DNA of 64,000 nt from Enterobacteriaceae bacterium RIT693 (GCA_009668225.1 WJYK01000001.1:310001-374000); one strand, 5' to 3'. Numbered from the stretch's first letter, positions 37,976 through 48,500 are shown. Notes: generated from the sequence alone by a model not told the origin. Numbers and translations: made by a program.

Positions 37976-38074
37976 TGGTGGGTCGTGCAGGATTATTATC
38001 ACCCTCTGGGCCGTTGTTATCACAACGTTGTTTCGCTTTCGCTCAACTCGAACCTGCTGCAGGCTCGAATCCTG
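37976..38074 (-). repeat. Truncated tRNA-Lys 3' end repeat, copy B
   Basis: A 19-base match to the tRNA-Lys 3' end (37976-37994) is followed by the shared unit (TTATCACCCTCTGGGCCGTTG), an ACGTTGTTTCGCTTTCGCTC segment and a T-arm-like GCAGGCTCGAATCCTGC (38059-38075). It lacks the D and anticodon arms. Confidence 0.75.
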
Positions 38075-38092
38075 CCCTATCTTGCAGATAGC

Positions 38093-38120
38093 AAAAAAGC
38101 GCCTTTAGGGCGCTTTTTTA
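38093..38120 (-). terminator. Terminator after tRNA-Lys cluster
   Basis: The stem AAAAAAGCGCC/GGCGCTTTTTT lies four bases after the CCA of the last tRNA and is followed on the minus strand by a T-run. It is the best candidate terminator of the operon. Confidence 0.85.
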
Positions 38121-38123
38121 CAT

Positions 38124-38199
38124 TGGTGGGTCGTGCAGGATTCGAACCTGCGACCAATTGATTAAAAGTCAACTGCTCTACCAACTGAGCTAACGACCC
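38124..38199 (-). tRNA. tRNA-Lys (UUU), third in transcription order
   Basis: A 76-nt cloverleaf read on the minus strand: GGGTCGTTAGCTCAGTTGGT for the acceptor and D arm, anticodon loop CTTTTAA with anticodon TTT, T arm GCAGGTTCGAATCCTGC and encoded CCA. It is identical to the two other copies. It corresponds to the lysT-lysQ cluster of E. coli between nadA and cpoB. Confidence 0.98.
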
Positions 38200-38204
38200 G
38201 CTTT

Positions 38205-38275
38205 GTGCGGTTACTGCTTTGAAGTTTTGCTTTCGCTAGATTAGAAACCTGCTGCAGGTTCAAACCCTTCACGAT
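38205..38275 (-). repeat. Spacer sharing the CTGCTGCAGGTT motif
   Basis: Between tRNA copies, TTTTGCTTTCGCT and AACCTGCTGCAGGTTCAAACC (near 38246-38266) recall the distal halves of repeat units B and C. It is probably a decayed unit. Confidence 0.45.
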
Positions 38276-38301
38276 TCACTTACATTTTTCATCTTAAAAG
38301 A

Positions 38302-38377
38302 TGGTGGGTCGTGCAGGATTCGAACCTGCGACCAATTGATTAAAAGTCAACTGCTCTACCAACTGAGCTAACGACCC
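38302..38377 (-). tRNA. tRNA-Lys (UUU), second in transcription order
   Basis: A 76-nt gene identical to the neighbours, with anticodon TTT and encoded CCA. It is 102 bases upstream of the next copy and part of the same presumptive transcript. Confidence 0.98.
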
Positions 38378-38422
38378 GCTGTGCGGCTTATGCAAACTTC
38401 TTTACTGCTTTTACTTTAAAGC

Positions 38423-38524
38423 GGTGGGTCGTGCAGGATGATTATCACCCTTCGGGCCGTTGTTACCAGAACGTTGTTTCGCTTTCGCTCAACTCAAACC
38501 TGCTGCAGGTTCGAACCCTTCACG
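38423..38524 (-). repeat. Truncated tRNA-Lys 3' end repeat, copy C
   Basis: GGTGGGTCGTGCAGGAT (tRNA-Lys 3' end) is followed by TGATTATCACCCTTCGGGCC, an ACGTTGTTTCGCTTTCGCTC segment and AACCTGCTGCAGGTTCGAAC. It sits between two intact tRNA-Lys genes, so it would be transcribed as a spacer with a tRNA-like T arm and 3' end. Confidence 0.75.
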
Positions 38525-38550
38525 CCTGACTACAGCTTATTACTTTAAAG

Positions 38551-38626
38551 TGGTGGGTCGTGCAGGATTCGAACCTGCGACCAATTGATTAAAAGTCAAC
38601 TGCTCTACCAACTGAGCTAACGACCC
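38551..38626 (-). tRNA. tRNA-Lys (UUU), first in transcription order
   Basis: A 76-nt gene with anticodon TTT and encoded CCA, identical to the other two. It lies about 50 bases downstream of a promoter with a GC-rich discriminator. Confidence 0.98.
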
Positions 38627-38676
38627 ACTTTTGCGTCACTTTGGGTTTGTTTCGTATCCCTTGGCAACGGCGGCAT

Positions 38677-38704
38677 ATATTACTGATTTAAGATTTTGAC
38701 GCAA
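38677..38704 (-). promoter_or_regulatory. Promoter of tRNA-Lys operon
   Basis: On the minus strand, TTGCGT (-35) and TAATAT (-10) are separated by 16 bases and followed by the GC-rich discriminator GCCGCCG typical of stringently controlled stable-RNA promoters. A direct repeat of TGCGTCAAAAT lies around the -35. Confidence 0.65.
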
Positions 38705-38790
38705 CAATAATTTTGACGCAGATCGCTCAACTGCTTATGTTTCGCACGGCAAGACCAGAAAAACGACGATATCTGGTCAGGCCGCACGCA

Positions 38791-39576
38791 TTATTGCGCA
38801 TTCAGACGTTTTTGAGCCTGCTTTGCACCGTCAGTATTGGGATACTGTTTAACGACCTGCTGGTAGACGGCTTTCGCTTTTGCAGCGTCGCCTTTGTCCT
38901 GCATGATCACGCCAACCTTAAACATGGCGTCCGGTGCTTTAGGAGATTTTGGGTAGTTTTTCACCACGGAGGCAAAATAAAACGCCGCATCATCCTTTTT
39001 GCCTTTGTTGTAATTCAACTGACCAAGCCAGTAGTTGGCGTTAGGTAGATAAGTTGAATCCGGATACTTCTTCACAAAGGACTGAAACGCGTTGATAGCA
39101 TCGTCCTGACGCGATTTATCCTGCACCAGCGCGATAGCAGCGTTGTAATCGCTATTAGCGTCACCGCCCTGCACCGGGGCAGCAGGAGCCGTGTTTGAGG
39201 CCCCAGCGTCCGGCGTGGCAGTCTGGGTAGCTCCGGCAGCAGGCTGTTGCCCTGCTCCCGCAGCAGCGCCGCTAAGGCTATCCATCTGCAGCAAAATTTG
39301 CTTTTGACGTTCCACAACCTGATTCAGCTGATACTGATTTTCCTGAATCTGACCGCGCAGGGAATCAATATCATTCTGGTTATCGGAGAGTTGTTGCTGG
39401 AGTTGGGTCAAAAGCTGACTGTGAGCGTTAGAAATACGCTCGAGTTGAGTGACGCGGTCTTCGACCGAGCCTGAGCCGACACTACTGATTGGCGCCTGAG
39501 CAGTAGCGGCCCAGGGGGCCGCTATGCCAACCAGTAACGACAGACTCAACACGTGATGTCTGAAGTTACTGCTCAT
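38791..39576 (-). CDS. cpoB: CpoB, Tol-Pal and cell-division coordinator
   Basis: This is a 261-residue periplasmic protein (formerly YbgF). It has a signal peptide (to about residue 28, TAQAP) and a coiled-coil trimerisation segment (about 35-100, LTQLQQQLSDNQNDIDSLRG). A low-complexity Ala/Pro/Gln linker (about 105-140) leads to C-terminal TPR repeats (YNAAIALVQDKSRQDDAINAF onward). It links PBP1B to the Tol machine in E. coli. Last gene of the operon, 9 bases after pal. Confidence 0.95.
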   Translation of the reverse strand: MSSNFRHHVLSLSLLVGIAAPWAATAQAPISSVGSGSVEDRVTQLERISNAHSQLLTQLQQQLSDNQNDIDSLRGQIQENQYQLNQVVERQKQILLQMDSLSGAAAGAGQQPAAGATQTATPDAGASNTAPAAPVQGGDANSDYNAAIALVQDKSRQDDAINAFQSFVKKYPDSTYLPNANYWLGQLNYNKGKKDDAAFYFASVVKNYPKSPKAPDAMFKVGVIMQDKGDAAKAKAVYQQVVKQYPNTDGAKQAQKRLNAQ

Positions 39577-39585
39577 GCGATTCTC

Positions 39586-40119
<534 letters not shown>

Positions 40120-40138
40120 TTAATAATCAATATTGTTA

Positions 40139-41431
40139 TCACAGATACGGCGACCAGGCAGGGAATTTGACCTGTCCATCAGTTGCCGGAAGACGCGCTT
40201 TGAAACGCCCATCTGTTGAAACCAAATTCAGCACGGATCCCATCCCCTGAGAAGAGCTGTAGATTACCATAGTGCCGTTAGGTGCCAGACTTGGCGTTTC
40301 ATCCAGGAACGTTGACGATAAAGTTGTTACGCCACCCGCTACCAGATCCTGTTTGGCAATGTGCTGCTGACCGCTAGCGGAGCTGACCATTACCATAATT
40401 TTACCGTCGGCACTGACATCGGCATCCTGGTTCTGAGAACCTTCCCAGGAAAGACGCTGCGGAGCACCGCCACTAATACTGACTTTATAAATCTGTGGAC
40501 GACCCGCCTGGTCAGAGGTGTAAGCCAGGGTTTGGTTGTCCGGGAACCAGGTTGGTTCGGTGTTGTTGCTGCGACCTTCAGTCACCTGACGAATCTGGCC
40601 AGAGCCAAGGTCCATCACGTACAGCTGCAGGCTGCCGGTTTTAGACAGCGCGAACGCCAGCTTAGAACCATCCGGAGAGAATGCCGGTGCACCGTTGTGC
40701 TGCGGGAACGACGCAATCTGACGCACTGCGCCGTTAGCCAGCGTCTGCACCACCAGCGCAGAACGACCGCTTTCGAAGGTGACGTAAGCCAGTTTGCTGC
40801 CGTCCGGAGACCATGCAGGAGACATCAGCGGCTGCGGAGAACGGTGAACCACAAACTGGTTGTAGCCATCGTAATCAGAAACACGCAGCTCATACGGGAA
40901 CTGGCCGCCGTTAGTCTGCACAACATAAGCGATACGGGTACGGAATGCGCCCTTAATCCCGGTCAGCTTTTCAAACACTTCGTCGCTGGCGGTATGTCCA
41001 GCATAGCGCAGCCACTGTTTGTTCACTTTATAGGAGTTCTGGGCCAGAACCGTGCCCGGCGCACCTGAGGTGTCGACCAGTTGGTAAGCAACGGTGTAAC
41101 TCCCGTCGCCGTTTGGCGTAACCTGACCTACCACGACGGCGTCGATGCCGAGCGCGGTCCAGGCCGCAGGCTGAACTTCCTGAGCAGAACCCGGCTGCTG
41201 AGGCAGGCGAGATCTGTCGAGAGGGTTGAATTTACCGCTGTTACGCAGGTCGGCAGAAACAATACCACCAATATCTTCAGGCGCGGCGCCAGGGCCTGCC
41301 CAGGTAAACGGAACCACACCAATAGGGCGAGCAGAGTCGACACCCTGGGTGATCTCGATACGAACTTCTGCGTGCAGCACCGCTGCCCACAGCATTAAGA
41401 AACTTAACGCTACACGAAATGCCTGCTTCAT
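40139..41431 (-). CDS. tolB: TolB, periplasmic Tol-Pal protein
   Basis: This 430-residue protein has a signal peptide ([20 protein letters not shown], cleaved before EVRIEI), an N-terminal alpha/beta domain and a six-bladed propeller with repeated SPDGSKLAY-type blades (about 205-410). It binds Pal and TolA. I chose the second of two adjacent ATG codons because GGGAG is better spaced from it; the first adds one Met. Confidence 0.97.
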   Translation of the reverse strand: MKQAFRVALSFLMLWAAVLHAEVRIEITQGVDSARPIGVVPFTWAGPGAAPEDIGGIVSADLRNSGKFNPLDRSRLPQQPGSAQEVQPAAWTALGIDAVVVGQVTPNGDGSYTVAYQLVDTSGAPGTVLAQNSYKVNKQWLRYAGHTASDEVFEKLTGIKGAFRTRIAYVVQTNGGQFPYELRVSDYDGYNQFVVHRSPQPLMSPAWSPDGSKLAYVTFESGRSALVVQTLANGAVRQIASFPQHNGAPAFSPDGSKLAFALSKTGSLQLYVMDLGSGQIRQVTEGRSNNTEPTWFPDNQTLAYTSDQAGRPQIYKVSISGGAPQRLSWEGSQNQDADVSADGKIMVMVSSASGQQHIAKQDLVAGGVTTLSSTFLDETPSLAPNGTMVIYSSSQGMGSVLNLVSTDGRFKARLPATDGQVKFPAWSPYL

Positions 41432-41562
41432 CATATCTCCCTTATCCAGGCGGAAAGCCCACGATAATTTAGCAGAATGTTAACAAACTCAAATACACAA
41501 AACTACCAAAACCCTGTAACTCAGCTTAGTGTGCTTTCCCCGCGTTGGCGGGGAAAACGGCG

Positions 41563-42882
41563 TTAAGGCTTAAAGTCGATCGGTGCGTTTTTGAAGACTT
41601 CATAAACGGCTTCAGTTGGCGGTTTCGGAATCTTAGCCAGACGCGCTGCCGCAATAGCAGCCTGACAAAGAGCCGGATCGCCACCTTCGGATTTAATATC
41701 CAGCAGCAGCCCATCTGGCGCCAGCTTAACGCGCAGTGAACAGGTCTTACCGGCGAACGAAGGATCGTTATAGAACTTACTCTCGATCGCTGCTTTTATC
41801 TGACCTGCGTAACCACTGATCTCGGCACCGCTTGCGCCGTTGTTTTTATTATTCCCTTTTCCGGCAGCGGCTGCGGCATTACCTTTCGCCCCACCGCCGG
41901 TTTTCGGTGCATTCTTACCTGAGCTTAAATCACCGAACAGGTCATCAACGCCCTGCGCTGCGGCTTTGTCAGAAGCGGCTTTCTCAGCAGCCGCCTTTTT
42001 CTTCGCGTCAGCTGCCGCTTTCTTATCTGCTGCGGCTTTCGCTGCCGCAGCTTTATCAGCGGCGGCCTTCTCGGCAGCCTTTTCAGCCGCTGCTTTTTCG
42101 GCAGCAGCCTGTTTAGCCGCTTCTGCTTTTTCGGCGGCGGCCTCTTTCGCGGCCTCAGCGGCGGCTTTCTTCTCGGCTTCCTGCGCAGCTTTCTTAGCGG
42201 CAGCATCTGCAGCTTTTTTCTCAGCATCCTGCTGAGCTTTCTTCGCTGCTGCTGCAGCGTCTGCGGCCGCTTTTTTCTCTGCGTCAGCCGCTTTCTTAGC
42301 GGCTTCTTCAGTGGCTTTCTTCTGAGCGTCCGCCGCGGCTTTCTTCGCCGCTTCTTCCGCAGCCTTCGCCTGGGCATCAGCCTGAGCTTTCGCCTGTGCG
42401 TCTGCCTGGGCCTTCGCCTGCGCATCGGCTTTTGCTTTCGCGGCTGCTGCAGCCGTCTCAGCCTGTTTCTGCTGTTCCTGAGCCTGCTTCGCGGCCGCTT
42501 CAGCCTGCTTCTGCTGCTCGGCCTGCGCTTTTGCCTGCTCCTGCGCGGCTAAACGCTCTTTCTCCAGCGCTTTCAGGCGCTGTTGCTCCGCCGCCTGTTT
42601 TTGCTGAAGTTCTTCTGCCTGCTGCTGCGCCTGTTTTTCACGCTGCTCGGCAGCACGTTTACTGCTTGCCTGCTGCTGCTGTTGGCGATTGTAGTTATCC
42701 ACTACCGCACCCGGGTCAACCATCACCGCGTCAATAGAAGAACCACCGCCACCACCCGCGGATGCATCAATGTGCTCATCAAACGAGCTCCAGATCAGGA
42801 TGCCAATCAAAATGATATGCAGCACCACTGAAACGACGATCGCTCGTTTTAATTTAGCATTCTCTTCGGTTGCCTTTGACAC
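41563..42882 (-). CDS. tolA: TolA, energy-transducing Tol protein
   Basis: This 439-residue inner-membrane protein has a membrane helix near residues 14-34 (VVSVVLHIILIGILIW), then a very long Ala/Lys/Glu/Gln-rich helical domain (about 70-310) built of repeats such as KAQADAQAKAQADAQ and AAEKAAAEKAAEKAAADKAA. The globular C-terminal domain (about 335-439, FYNDPSFAGKTCSLRVKL) binds TolB and Pal. It is 18 residues longer than E. coli TolA, within the repeat region. Confidence 0.97.
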   Translation of the reverse strand: MSKATEENAKLKRAIVVSVVLHIILIGILIWSSFDEHIDASAGGGGGSSIDAVMVDPGAVVDNYNRQQQQQASSKRAAEQREKQAQQQAEELQQKQAAEQQRLKALEKERLAAQEQAKAQAEQQKQAEAAAKQAQEQQKQAETAAAAAKAKADAQAKAQADAQAKAQADAQAKAAEEAAKKAAADAQKKATEEAAKKAADAEKKAAADAAAAAKKAQQDAEKKAADAAAKKAAQEAEKKAAAEAAKEAAAEKAEAAKQAAAEKAAAEKAAEKAAADKAAAAKAAADKKAAADAKKKAAAEKAASDKAAAQGVDDLFGDLSSGKNAPKTGGGAKGNAAAAAGKGNNKNNGASGAEISGYAGQIKAAIESKFYNDPSFAGKTCSLRVKLAPDGLLLDIKSEGGDPALCQAAIAAARLAKIPKPPTEAVYEVFKNAPIDFKP

Positions 42883-42914
42883 TATCGGTTCCCAAACGTT
42901 TTAAGCGAGATGGA

Positions 42915-43340
42915 TCAGATTGGCTGTGTCATCAAACCGACGGACTTCACGCCCGCCTGATGCAACAGATTCAGCGCCTTGATGATCTCGTCATACGGAA
43001 CATCTTTTGCGCCACCGATCAAAAAGACCGTTTTAGGATTCGCCTGCAGACGGCGCTGCGCTTCCGCAACAACCTGCTCTGACGGCAGCTGATCCATACG
43101 ATCTTTTTCAACCACTACGCTGTACTGCCCTACCCCGGACACTTCAATAATGACCGGCGGCTCATCGTTACTGCTAACCGTCTGAGAATCTGTCGCATCC
43201 GGCAGATCCACCTCAACGCTCTGAGTGATGATAGGTGCCGTCGCCATAAAGATAAGCAACAGCACCAACAGCACGTCCAGCAAAGGAACGATGTTAATTT
43301 CTGACTTCAGCTCACGACGACCACGTCCACGTCTGGCCAT
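42915..43340 (-). CDS. tolR: TolR, Tol motor subunit
   Basis: This 141-residue protein has one membrane helix (about 18-38) with the ion-path aspartate in NIVPLLDVLLVLLLIF. The periplasmic domain contains EVSGVGQYSVVVEKDR and VFLIGGAKDVPYDEIIKALNLL. It partners TolQ in the proton-driven motor and lies 13 bases after tolQ. Confidence 0.96.
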   Translation of the reverse strand: MARRGRGRRELKSEINIVPLLDVLLVLLLIFMATAPIITQSVEVDLPDATDSQTVSSNDEPPVIIEVSGVGQYSVVVEKDRMDQLPSEQVVAEAQRRLQANPKTVFLIGGAKDVPYDEIIKALNLLHQAGVKSVGLMTQPI

Positions 43341-43353
43341 GACTTACCCCTTG

Positions 43354-44441
<1,088 letters not shown>

Positions 44442-44531
44442 TTTACATCCCGGTAATGCAATTTAACGCTGCTTACTATACGCAAGAGAATGAGGGTTTG
44501 GAATGGATTGTTTTAAACGTTAAGTAAATTT

Positions 44532-44555
44532 TTATGGGCTTGTTAAAGCCCATAA
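44532..44555 (-). terminator. Hairpin between ybgE and ybgC
   Basis: TTATGGGCTT/AAGCCCATAA is a perfect 10-bp stem with a four-base loop, after the ybgE stop and before ybgC. The minus-strand side is followed by AAATTTAC without a clear T-run, so it may be a weak terminator or a processing site. Confidence 0.45.
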
Positions 44556-44589
44556 TTTCTGCATCGTGCGGGGGAATGCGCGACGGCAT

Positions 44590-44883
44590 TCAGAAGAAGA
44601 AAAACAGCAGTCCAGCGATGAGCACTAAATCGGCAATCAGCGGGCAGAAAATGCCCTGCCAGAGCACTTTGGTTGGGCGGAAGCCCACGCCGTGAACGAT
44701 CCCGGCACAAACGCCCCACATCAGCAGGAAGCCGTGCCAAATCTCCAGCTCACTCGTTTTCGCGGCGAAACGAGACGGGTCCCAAAAAATGCACCCTGCC
44801 AGCACCAGCGCCATCACTAAGGAAAGAGCCCGCAAGGGGCTCTTGTCCATTACCGCGTATAGTTTCGCGATAACGTATTCCAT
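44590..44883 (-). CDS. ybgE: YbgE, cytochrome bd operon membrane protein
   Basis: This 97-residue protein has three hydrophobic segments (LRALSLVMALVLAGCIFW, LLMWGVCAGIVHGVGF and the C-terminal LVLIAGLLFFFF). It belongs to the cyd-operon YbgE family, conserved after cydABX; its function is unproven. Its start touches the cydX stop, so it is co-translated. Confidence 0.92.
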   Translation of the reverse strand: MEYVIAKLYAVMDKSPLRALSLVMALVLAGCIFWDPSRFAAKTSELEIWHGFLLMWGVCAGIVHGVGFRPTKVLWQGIFCPLIADLVLIAGLLFFFF

Positions 44884-44996
44884 CAGTGCTCTTCTTTTCC
44901 GGCTTTGCTCGCCTCAACGTGCTCGAGAGCCAGCGCGGTAATAATCCCGAATGCACACGCGAGAAGCGTGCCCAGAATCCATGCAAAATACCACAT
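44883..44996 (-). CDS. cydX: CydX, small subunit of cytochrome bd-I oxidase
   Basis: A 37-residue protein starting MWYFAWILGTLLACAFG, with one transmembrane helix and a polar C-terminus EHVEASKAGKEEH. It is the same length and start as E. coli CydX, which stabilises the haem b595/d site. It starts 13 bases after cydB and its stop overlaps the ybgE start. Confidence 0.95.
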   Translation of the reverse strand: MWYFAWILGTLLACAFGIITALALEHVEASKAGKEEH

Positions 44997-45009
44997 AATC
45001 AGCTCCTTA

Positions 45010-46149
45010 TTAGTACAGAGAGGTGGAGTTGCTTTCGATGTGCTCTTTGGTGATACGACCGAACATTTTCCAGTAACACCAGGTGGTGTAGAGAAGAATG
45101 ATGGGTACGAACACGATAGCAACATAGGTCATCACATTCAGCGTCAGCTGGCTGGATGTCGCATCCCACATGGTCAGGCTAGCGTTCATCATGGTGCTGG
45201 AAGGCATCACGAACGGGAACATAGCAATACCGGCGGTCAGGATCACACAGGCCAGCGTCAGCGAGGAGAAGATGAACGCCAGGGCGCCTTTCTCCAGACG
45301 AGACATCAGAATGGTCAGCAACGGCAGCACAACGCCCAGCGCAGGGATTGCCCACAGGCCTGGCATATTGTTGAAGTTCACCAACCAGGCTCCTGCCTGA
45401 CGTGCCACTTCTTTAGTCAGCGGGTTAGAAGCAGCGTGATGATCTAATGCAGAGGTCACAACGTATCCATCAATGCCGTAAACCACCCAAACGCCTGCCA
45501 GTGCGAAGCAAACCATCATTACCAGCGCGGCAATCTGAGCCGCCGCTTTAGCACGCAGATGTAACTCACCGACGGTACGCATCTGTAGGTAGGTTGCACC
45601 CTGAGCAACAATCATCGAGACGCTGACAACGCCAGCCAGCAGGCCAAACGGATTCAGCAGCTGGAAGAAGTTACCGGTGTAGTAGAGACGCAGATATTCA
45701 TCTACGTGGAACGGCACGCCCTGCAAGAGATTGCCGAACGCCACGCCAATGACCAGCGGCGGCACAAAGCTGCCGATGAAAATGCCCCAGTCCCACATGT
45801 TACGCCAGCGGGTATCTTCAATCTTCGAACGGTAGTCGAAACCTACCGGGCGGAAGAACAAAGAAGCCAGCACCAGAATCATCGCCACGTAGAAGCCGGA
45901 GAAGGCTGCGGCATAGACCATTGGCCAGGCGGCAAATAACGCACCACCGGCGGTGATCAACCAGACCTGGTTACCGTCCCAGTGCGGCGCAATGGAGTTC
46001 ACCATAATGCGGCGCTCAACGTCGGTGCGGCCAATCACGCGTGACAGCATGCCCACGCCCATGTCGAAGCCGTCGGTGACGGCGAAGCCAATCAGCAGGA
46101 CGCCGACCAGCAGCCACCAGATAAAACGCAATACTTCATAATCGATCAT
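45010..46149 (-). CDS. cydB: Cytochrome bd-I ubiquinol oxidase subunit II CydB
   Basis: This 379-residue membrane subunit has about nine hydrophobic segments, starts MIDYEVLRFIWWLLVGVLL and ends with HIESNSTSLY as in E. coli. VTDGFDMGVGML (about 24) is the family signature. It pairs with CydA in the high-affinity oxygen-reducing oxidase and lies 15 bases after cydA. Confidence 0.97.
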   Translation of the reverse strand: MIDYEVLRFIWWLLVGVLLIGFAVTDGFDMGVGMLSRVIGRTDVERRIMVNSIAPHWDGNQVWLITAGGALFAAWPMVYAAAFSGFYVAMILVLASLFFRPVGFDYRSKIEDTRWRNMWDWGIFIGSFVPPLVIGVAFGNLLQGVPFHVDEYLRLYYTGNFFQLLNPFGLLAGVVSVSMIVAQGATYLQMRTVGELHLRAKAAAQIAALVMMVCFALAGVWVVYGIDGYVVTSALDHHAASNPLTKEVARQAGAWLVNFNNMPGLWAIPALGVVLPLLTILMSRLEKGALAFIFSSLTLACVILTAGIAMFPFVMPSSTMMNASLTMWDATSSQLTLNVMTYVAIVFVPIILLYTTWCYWKMFGRITKEHIESNSTSLY

Positions 46150-46164
46150 TTGACGACTCCTGTC

Positions 46165-47733
46165 TTAGCGTGCCGGCTGAGAAGCCACGTTGGACTGCTC
46201 AAAGTGATAGCGTCCTGTTTTCAGACTGCTCGGCCCAAGGCGAGCAAATTTGAACATCAGGAACAGCTCCGCCACCATAAACAGCGTGTAAAGGCCACAA
46301 ATCAGTATCATGGAGAACAGCAGGTCACCCACGCTTAGCGAAGAGTTGGCCACTGCCGTCGGCAGAACCTCACCTACCGCCCACGGCTGACGGCCGTATT
46401 CAGCCACAAACCAGCCGGACTCGATAGCGATCCACGGTAGCGGAATGCCGTACAACGCGGCGCGCAGCAGCCATTTTTTCGAACCGATGGCGTTGCGGGT
46501 CACGGTCCAGAAGGACGCAGCAATAATGAACAGCATCAGGAAGCCACAGCCCACCATGATGCGGAACGCGAAGTACAGCGGCGCTACGCGAGGGATAGAG
46601 TCTTTGGTCGCATTCTGAATCTGCTCTTCGGTCGCGTCGGTGACGTTTTCCGTGTAGCGCTTCAGCAGCAGGCCATAGCCAAGGTCTTTCTTCACATGGT
46701 TGAAGTCATCACGCACGCTTTGATCGGCCGAGCCTTTACGCAGCTGCTCGAGCAGGCTGTAGGCCTTCATCCCGTTACGGATACGCTCTTCGTGCTGCAC
46801 CATCAGCTCTTTCAGGCCGGTAACCTGCTTATCAACGGAACGGGTAGCAATAAGACCCAGCGCGTAAGGGATCTGAATAGCAAAGCGGTTTTCTTGTTTG
46901 TCCTGGTCCGGGATACCAAACAGGGTGAAGGCAGCCGGTGCAGGCTGAGTTTCCCATTCGGCTTCAATCGCCGCCAGTTTGGTTTTCTGCACGTCACCCA
47001 TTTCATAACCGGACTCATCACCCAGCACGATAACGGAGAGAATAGCCGCCATACCGAAGCTTGCAGCAATCGCAAAGGAACGCTTCGCAAACGCGAAATC
47101 ACGGCCTTTCAGCATGTAGTAGGAGCTGATGCCGAGAACAAACATTGCGCCACACACATAGCCGGATGCCACGGTGTGAACAAATTTAACCTGCGCAACC
47201 GGGTTGAGGACCAGCTCGGAGAAGCTGACCATTTCCATGCGCATGGTTTCGAAGTTGAAGTCGGAAGCGATTGGGTTTTGCATCCAGCCGTTGGCGACCA
47301 GAATCCACAGTGCGGAGAGGTTGGAGCCCAACGCCACCAGCCAGGTGACGGCCATATGCTGAACTTTGCCGAGGCGATCCCAGCCAAAGAAGAACAGACC
47401 AACGAAGGTGGACTCGAGGAAGAACGCCATCAGACCTTCGATCGCCAGCGGCGCACCGAAGATATCCCCGACGTAGTGAGAATAGTAAGACCAGTTAGTC
47501 CCGAACTGGAACTCCATGGTTAAACCGGTTGCCACCCCCAGCGCAAAGTTGATTGCAAACAACTTGCCCCAGAATTTGGTCATATCTTTATAAATCTGCT
47601 TACCTGACAGCACATAGACCGTTTCCATGATGGCCAGCAAAAACGCCATACCGAGCGTTAATGGCACAAACAGGAAGTGGTACATCGCGGTCAAGGCAAA
47701 CTGTAAGCGCGACAGTTCGACAATATCAAACAT
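46165..47733 (-). CDS. cydA: Cytochrome bd-I ubiquinol oxidase subunit I CydA
   Basis: This 522-residue haem-bearing subunit has the haem b595 ligand in [14 protein letters not shown] (about 15-28) and haem b558 ligands in [11 protein letters not shown] (about 183-193) and the methionine region around 393. The long periplasmic Q-loop spans about 240-380 ([20 protein letters not shown]). It oxidises ubiquinol and reduces O2 to water under low oxygen. First gene of cydABX-ybgE, behind an 740-base non-coding region. Confidence 0.97.
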   Translation of the reverse strand: MFDIVELSRLQFALTAMYHFLFVPLTLGMAFLLAIMETVYVLSGKQIYKDMTKFWGKLFAINFALGVATGLTMEFQFGTNWSYYSHYVGDIFGAPLAIEGLMAFFLESTFVGLFFFGWDRLGKVQHMAVTWLVALGSNLSALWILVANGWMQNPIASDFNFETMRMEMVSFSELVLNPVAQVKFVHTVASGYVCGAMFVLGISSYYMLKGRDFAFAKRSFAIAASFGMAAILSVIVLGDESGYEMGDVQKTKLAAIEAEWETQPAPAAFTLFGIPDQDKQENRFAIQIPYALGLIATRSVDKQVTGLKELMVQHEERIRNGMKAYSLLEQLRKGSADQSVRDDFNHVKKDLGYGLLLKRYTENVTDATEEQIQNATKDSIPRVAPLYFAFRIMVGCGFLMLFIIAASFWTVTRNAIGSKKWLLRAALYGIPLPWIAIESGWFVAEYGRQPWAVGEVLPTAVANSSLSVGDLLFSMILICGLYTLFMVAELFLMFKFARLGPSSLKTGRYHFEQSNVASQPAR

Positions 47734-48020
47734 CTTGACTCCTTGCTCTTCGCATGAAGACTTCGACTGTGGTTCACCGGGAGGTTTGCCACAAGCATGC
47801 CCTAATACAAATACATTCGCTTCCAGACCCCTTTTGCTCGCCCACTTTATTCAAATGTGAAATCAAAAGGTGAAAGGTTACAAACACGTTAATAAAATCA
47901 AAAATAACCCGTAATTATATTACCCTGCAATTCCCTTACAATAAACAGGTCATTGCTTAATGTTTTTTACGTTTTACGACGGCGATCAATTTATAGCTAA
48001 AGCACACATATTCAGCCAGT

Positions 48021-48034
48021 TTGATCTAAGGCAA
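48021..48034 (-). promoter_or_regulatory. FNR-like site in cydA control region
   Basis: TTGAT-CTAA-GGCAA against the consensus TTGAT-N4-ATCAA: one perfect half and a partial half. FNR represses E. coli cydA at full anaerobiosis. Assignment is tentative. Confidence 0.4.
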
Positions 48035-48072
48035 TTTTGCCCCTTTATACCCCGCAATGCCAGCTTTAAACA

Positions 48073-48086
48073 TTGATCCAAAACAA
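48073..48086 (-). promoter_or_regulatory. Second FNR-like site in cydA control region
   Basis: TTGAT-CCAA-AACAA has one perfect and one 3/5 half-site, 52 bases from the other candidate. Confidence 0.4.
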
Positions 48087-48473
48087 TTTACGCTGGACAT
48101 GTTAATTATTTTTCAATAGAGAATTAATCGTGAGTTTGTTGTTAATGATATGTTTTAGCACTTCGCTTTGCGTTAAAATCAAAACGCTTATTATCAACAT
48201 AAAGCGAGAACTGGGGCGTATAGCGACAATTTATCGGCGGCCCTTACCCTTTCCCAAACGTTATTTAACTCACATTATTTCGCCCTTATTGGTAGTATCT
48301 TTTTAATATTCACAAATACTTCACTTTTGATAAAAAATAAATTAACAATGCATTATTTTTTATAAGGTTACAGAGCGTAAATATCGCGGAAGGAAACAAT
48401 TATTGTTTATGAATAGAAAAGGGTTGAAACACGGAATATCGGCAAAAGAACCGAGCGAACGGAAGAGAAAACA

Positions 48474-48500
48474 TAAAAAAAGGCCACCCAGGGTGGCCAA
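48474..48500 (-). terminator. Terminator of the sdh-suc operon
   Basis: GGCCAC/GTGGCC stem with loop CCAGG (48482-48498), followed by TTTTTTT on the minus strand, 56 bases after the sucD stop. In E. coli the equivalent 3' UTR yields the small RNA SdhX; conservation here needs testing. A second hairpin (CCCCCG/CGGGGG, 48529-48546) lies between the stop and this terminator. Confidence 0.88.

Larger units (their letters stand above)
47734..48473 (-). other. Long AT-rich cydA upstream region
   Basis: I find no supportable gene between cydA and sucD. In E. coli mngR-mngA-mngB lie here. The region is strongly AT-rich and contains two FNR-like dyads and several TTAATTA-type ArcA-like stretches. It is presumably the multi-promoter control region of cydAB. 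Confidence 0.7.

Noticed and set aside
37813-38630. CRISPR-like array in the tRNA region
   Set aside because: Repeats are irregular in length and spacing, are tRNA-derived and have no cas genes nearby.
41925-42425. Arg/Pro-rich frames and simple repeats inside tolA
   Set aside because: The repetitive DNA is explained by the Ala/Lys-rich helical domain of TolA, not by a mobile or satellite element.
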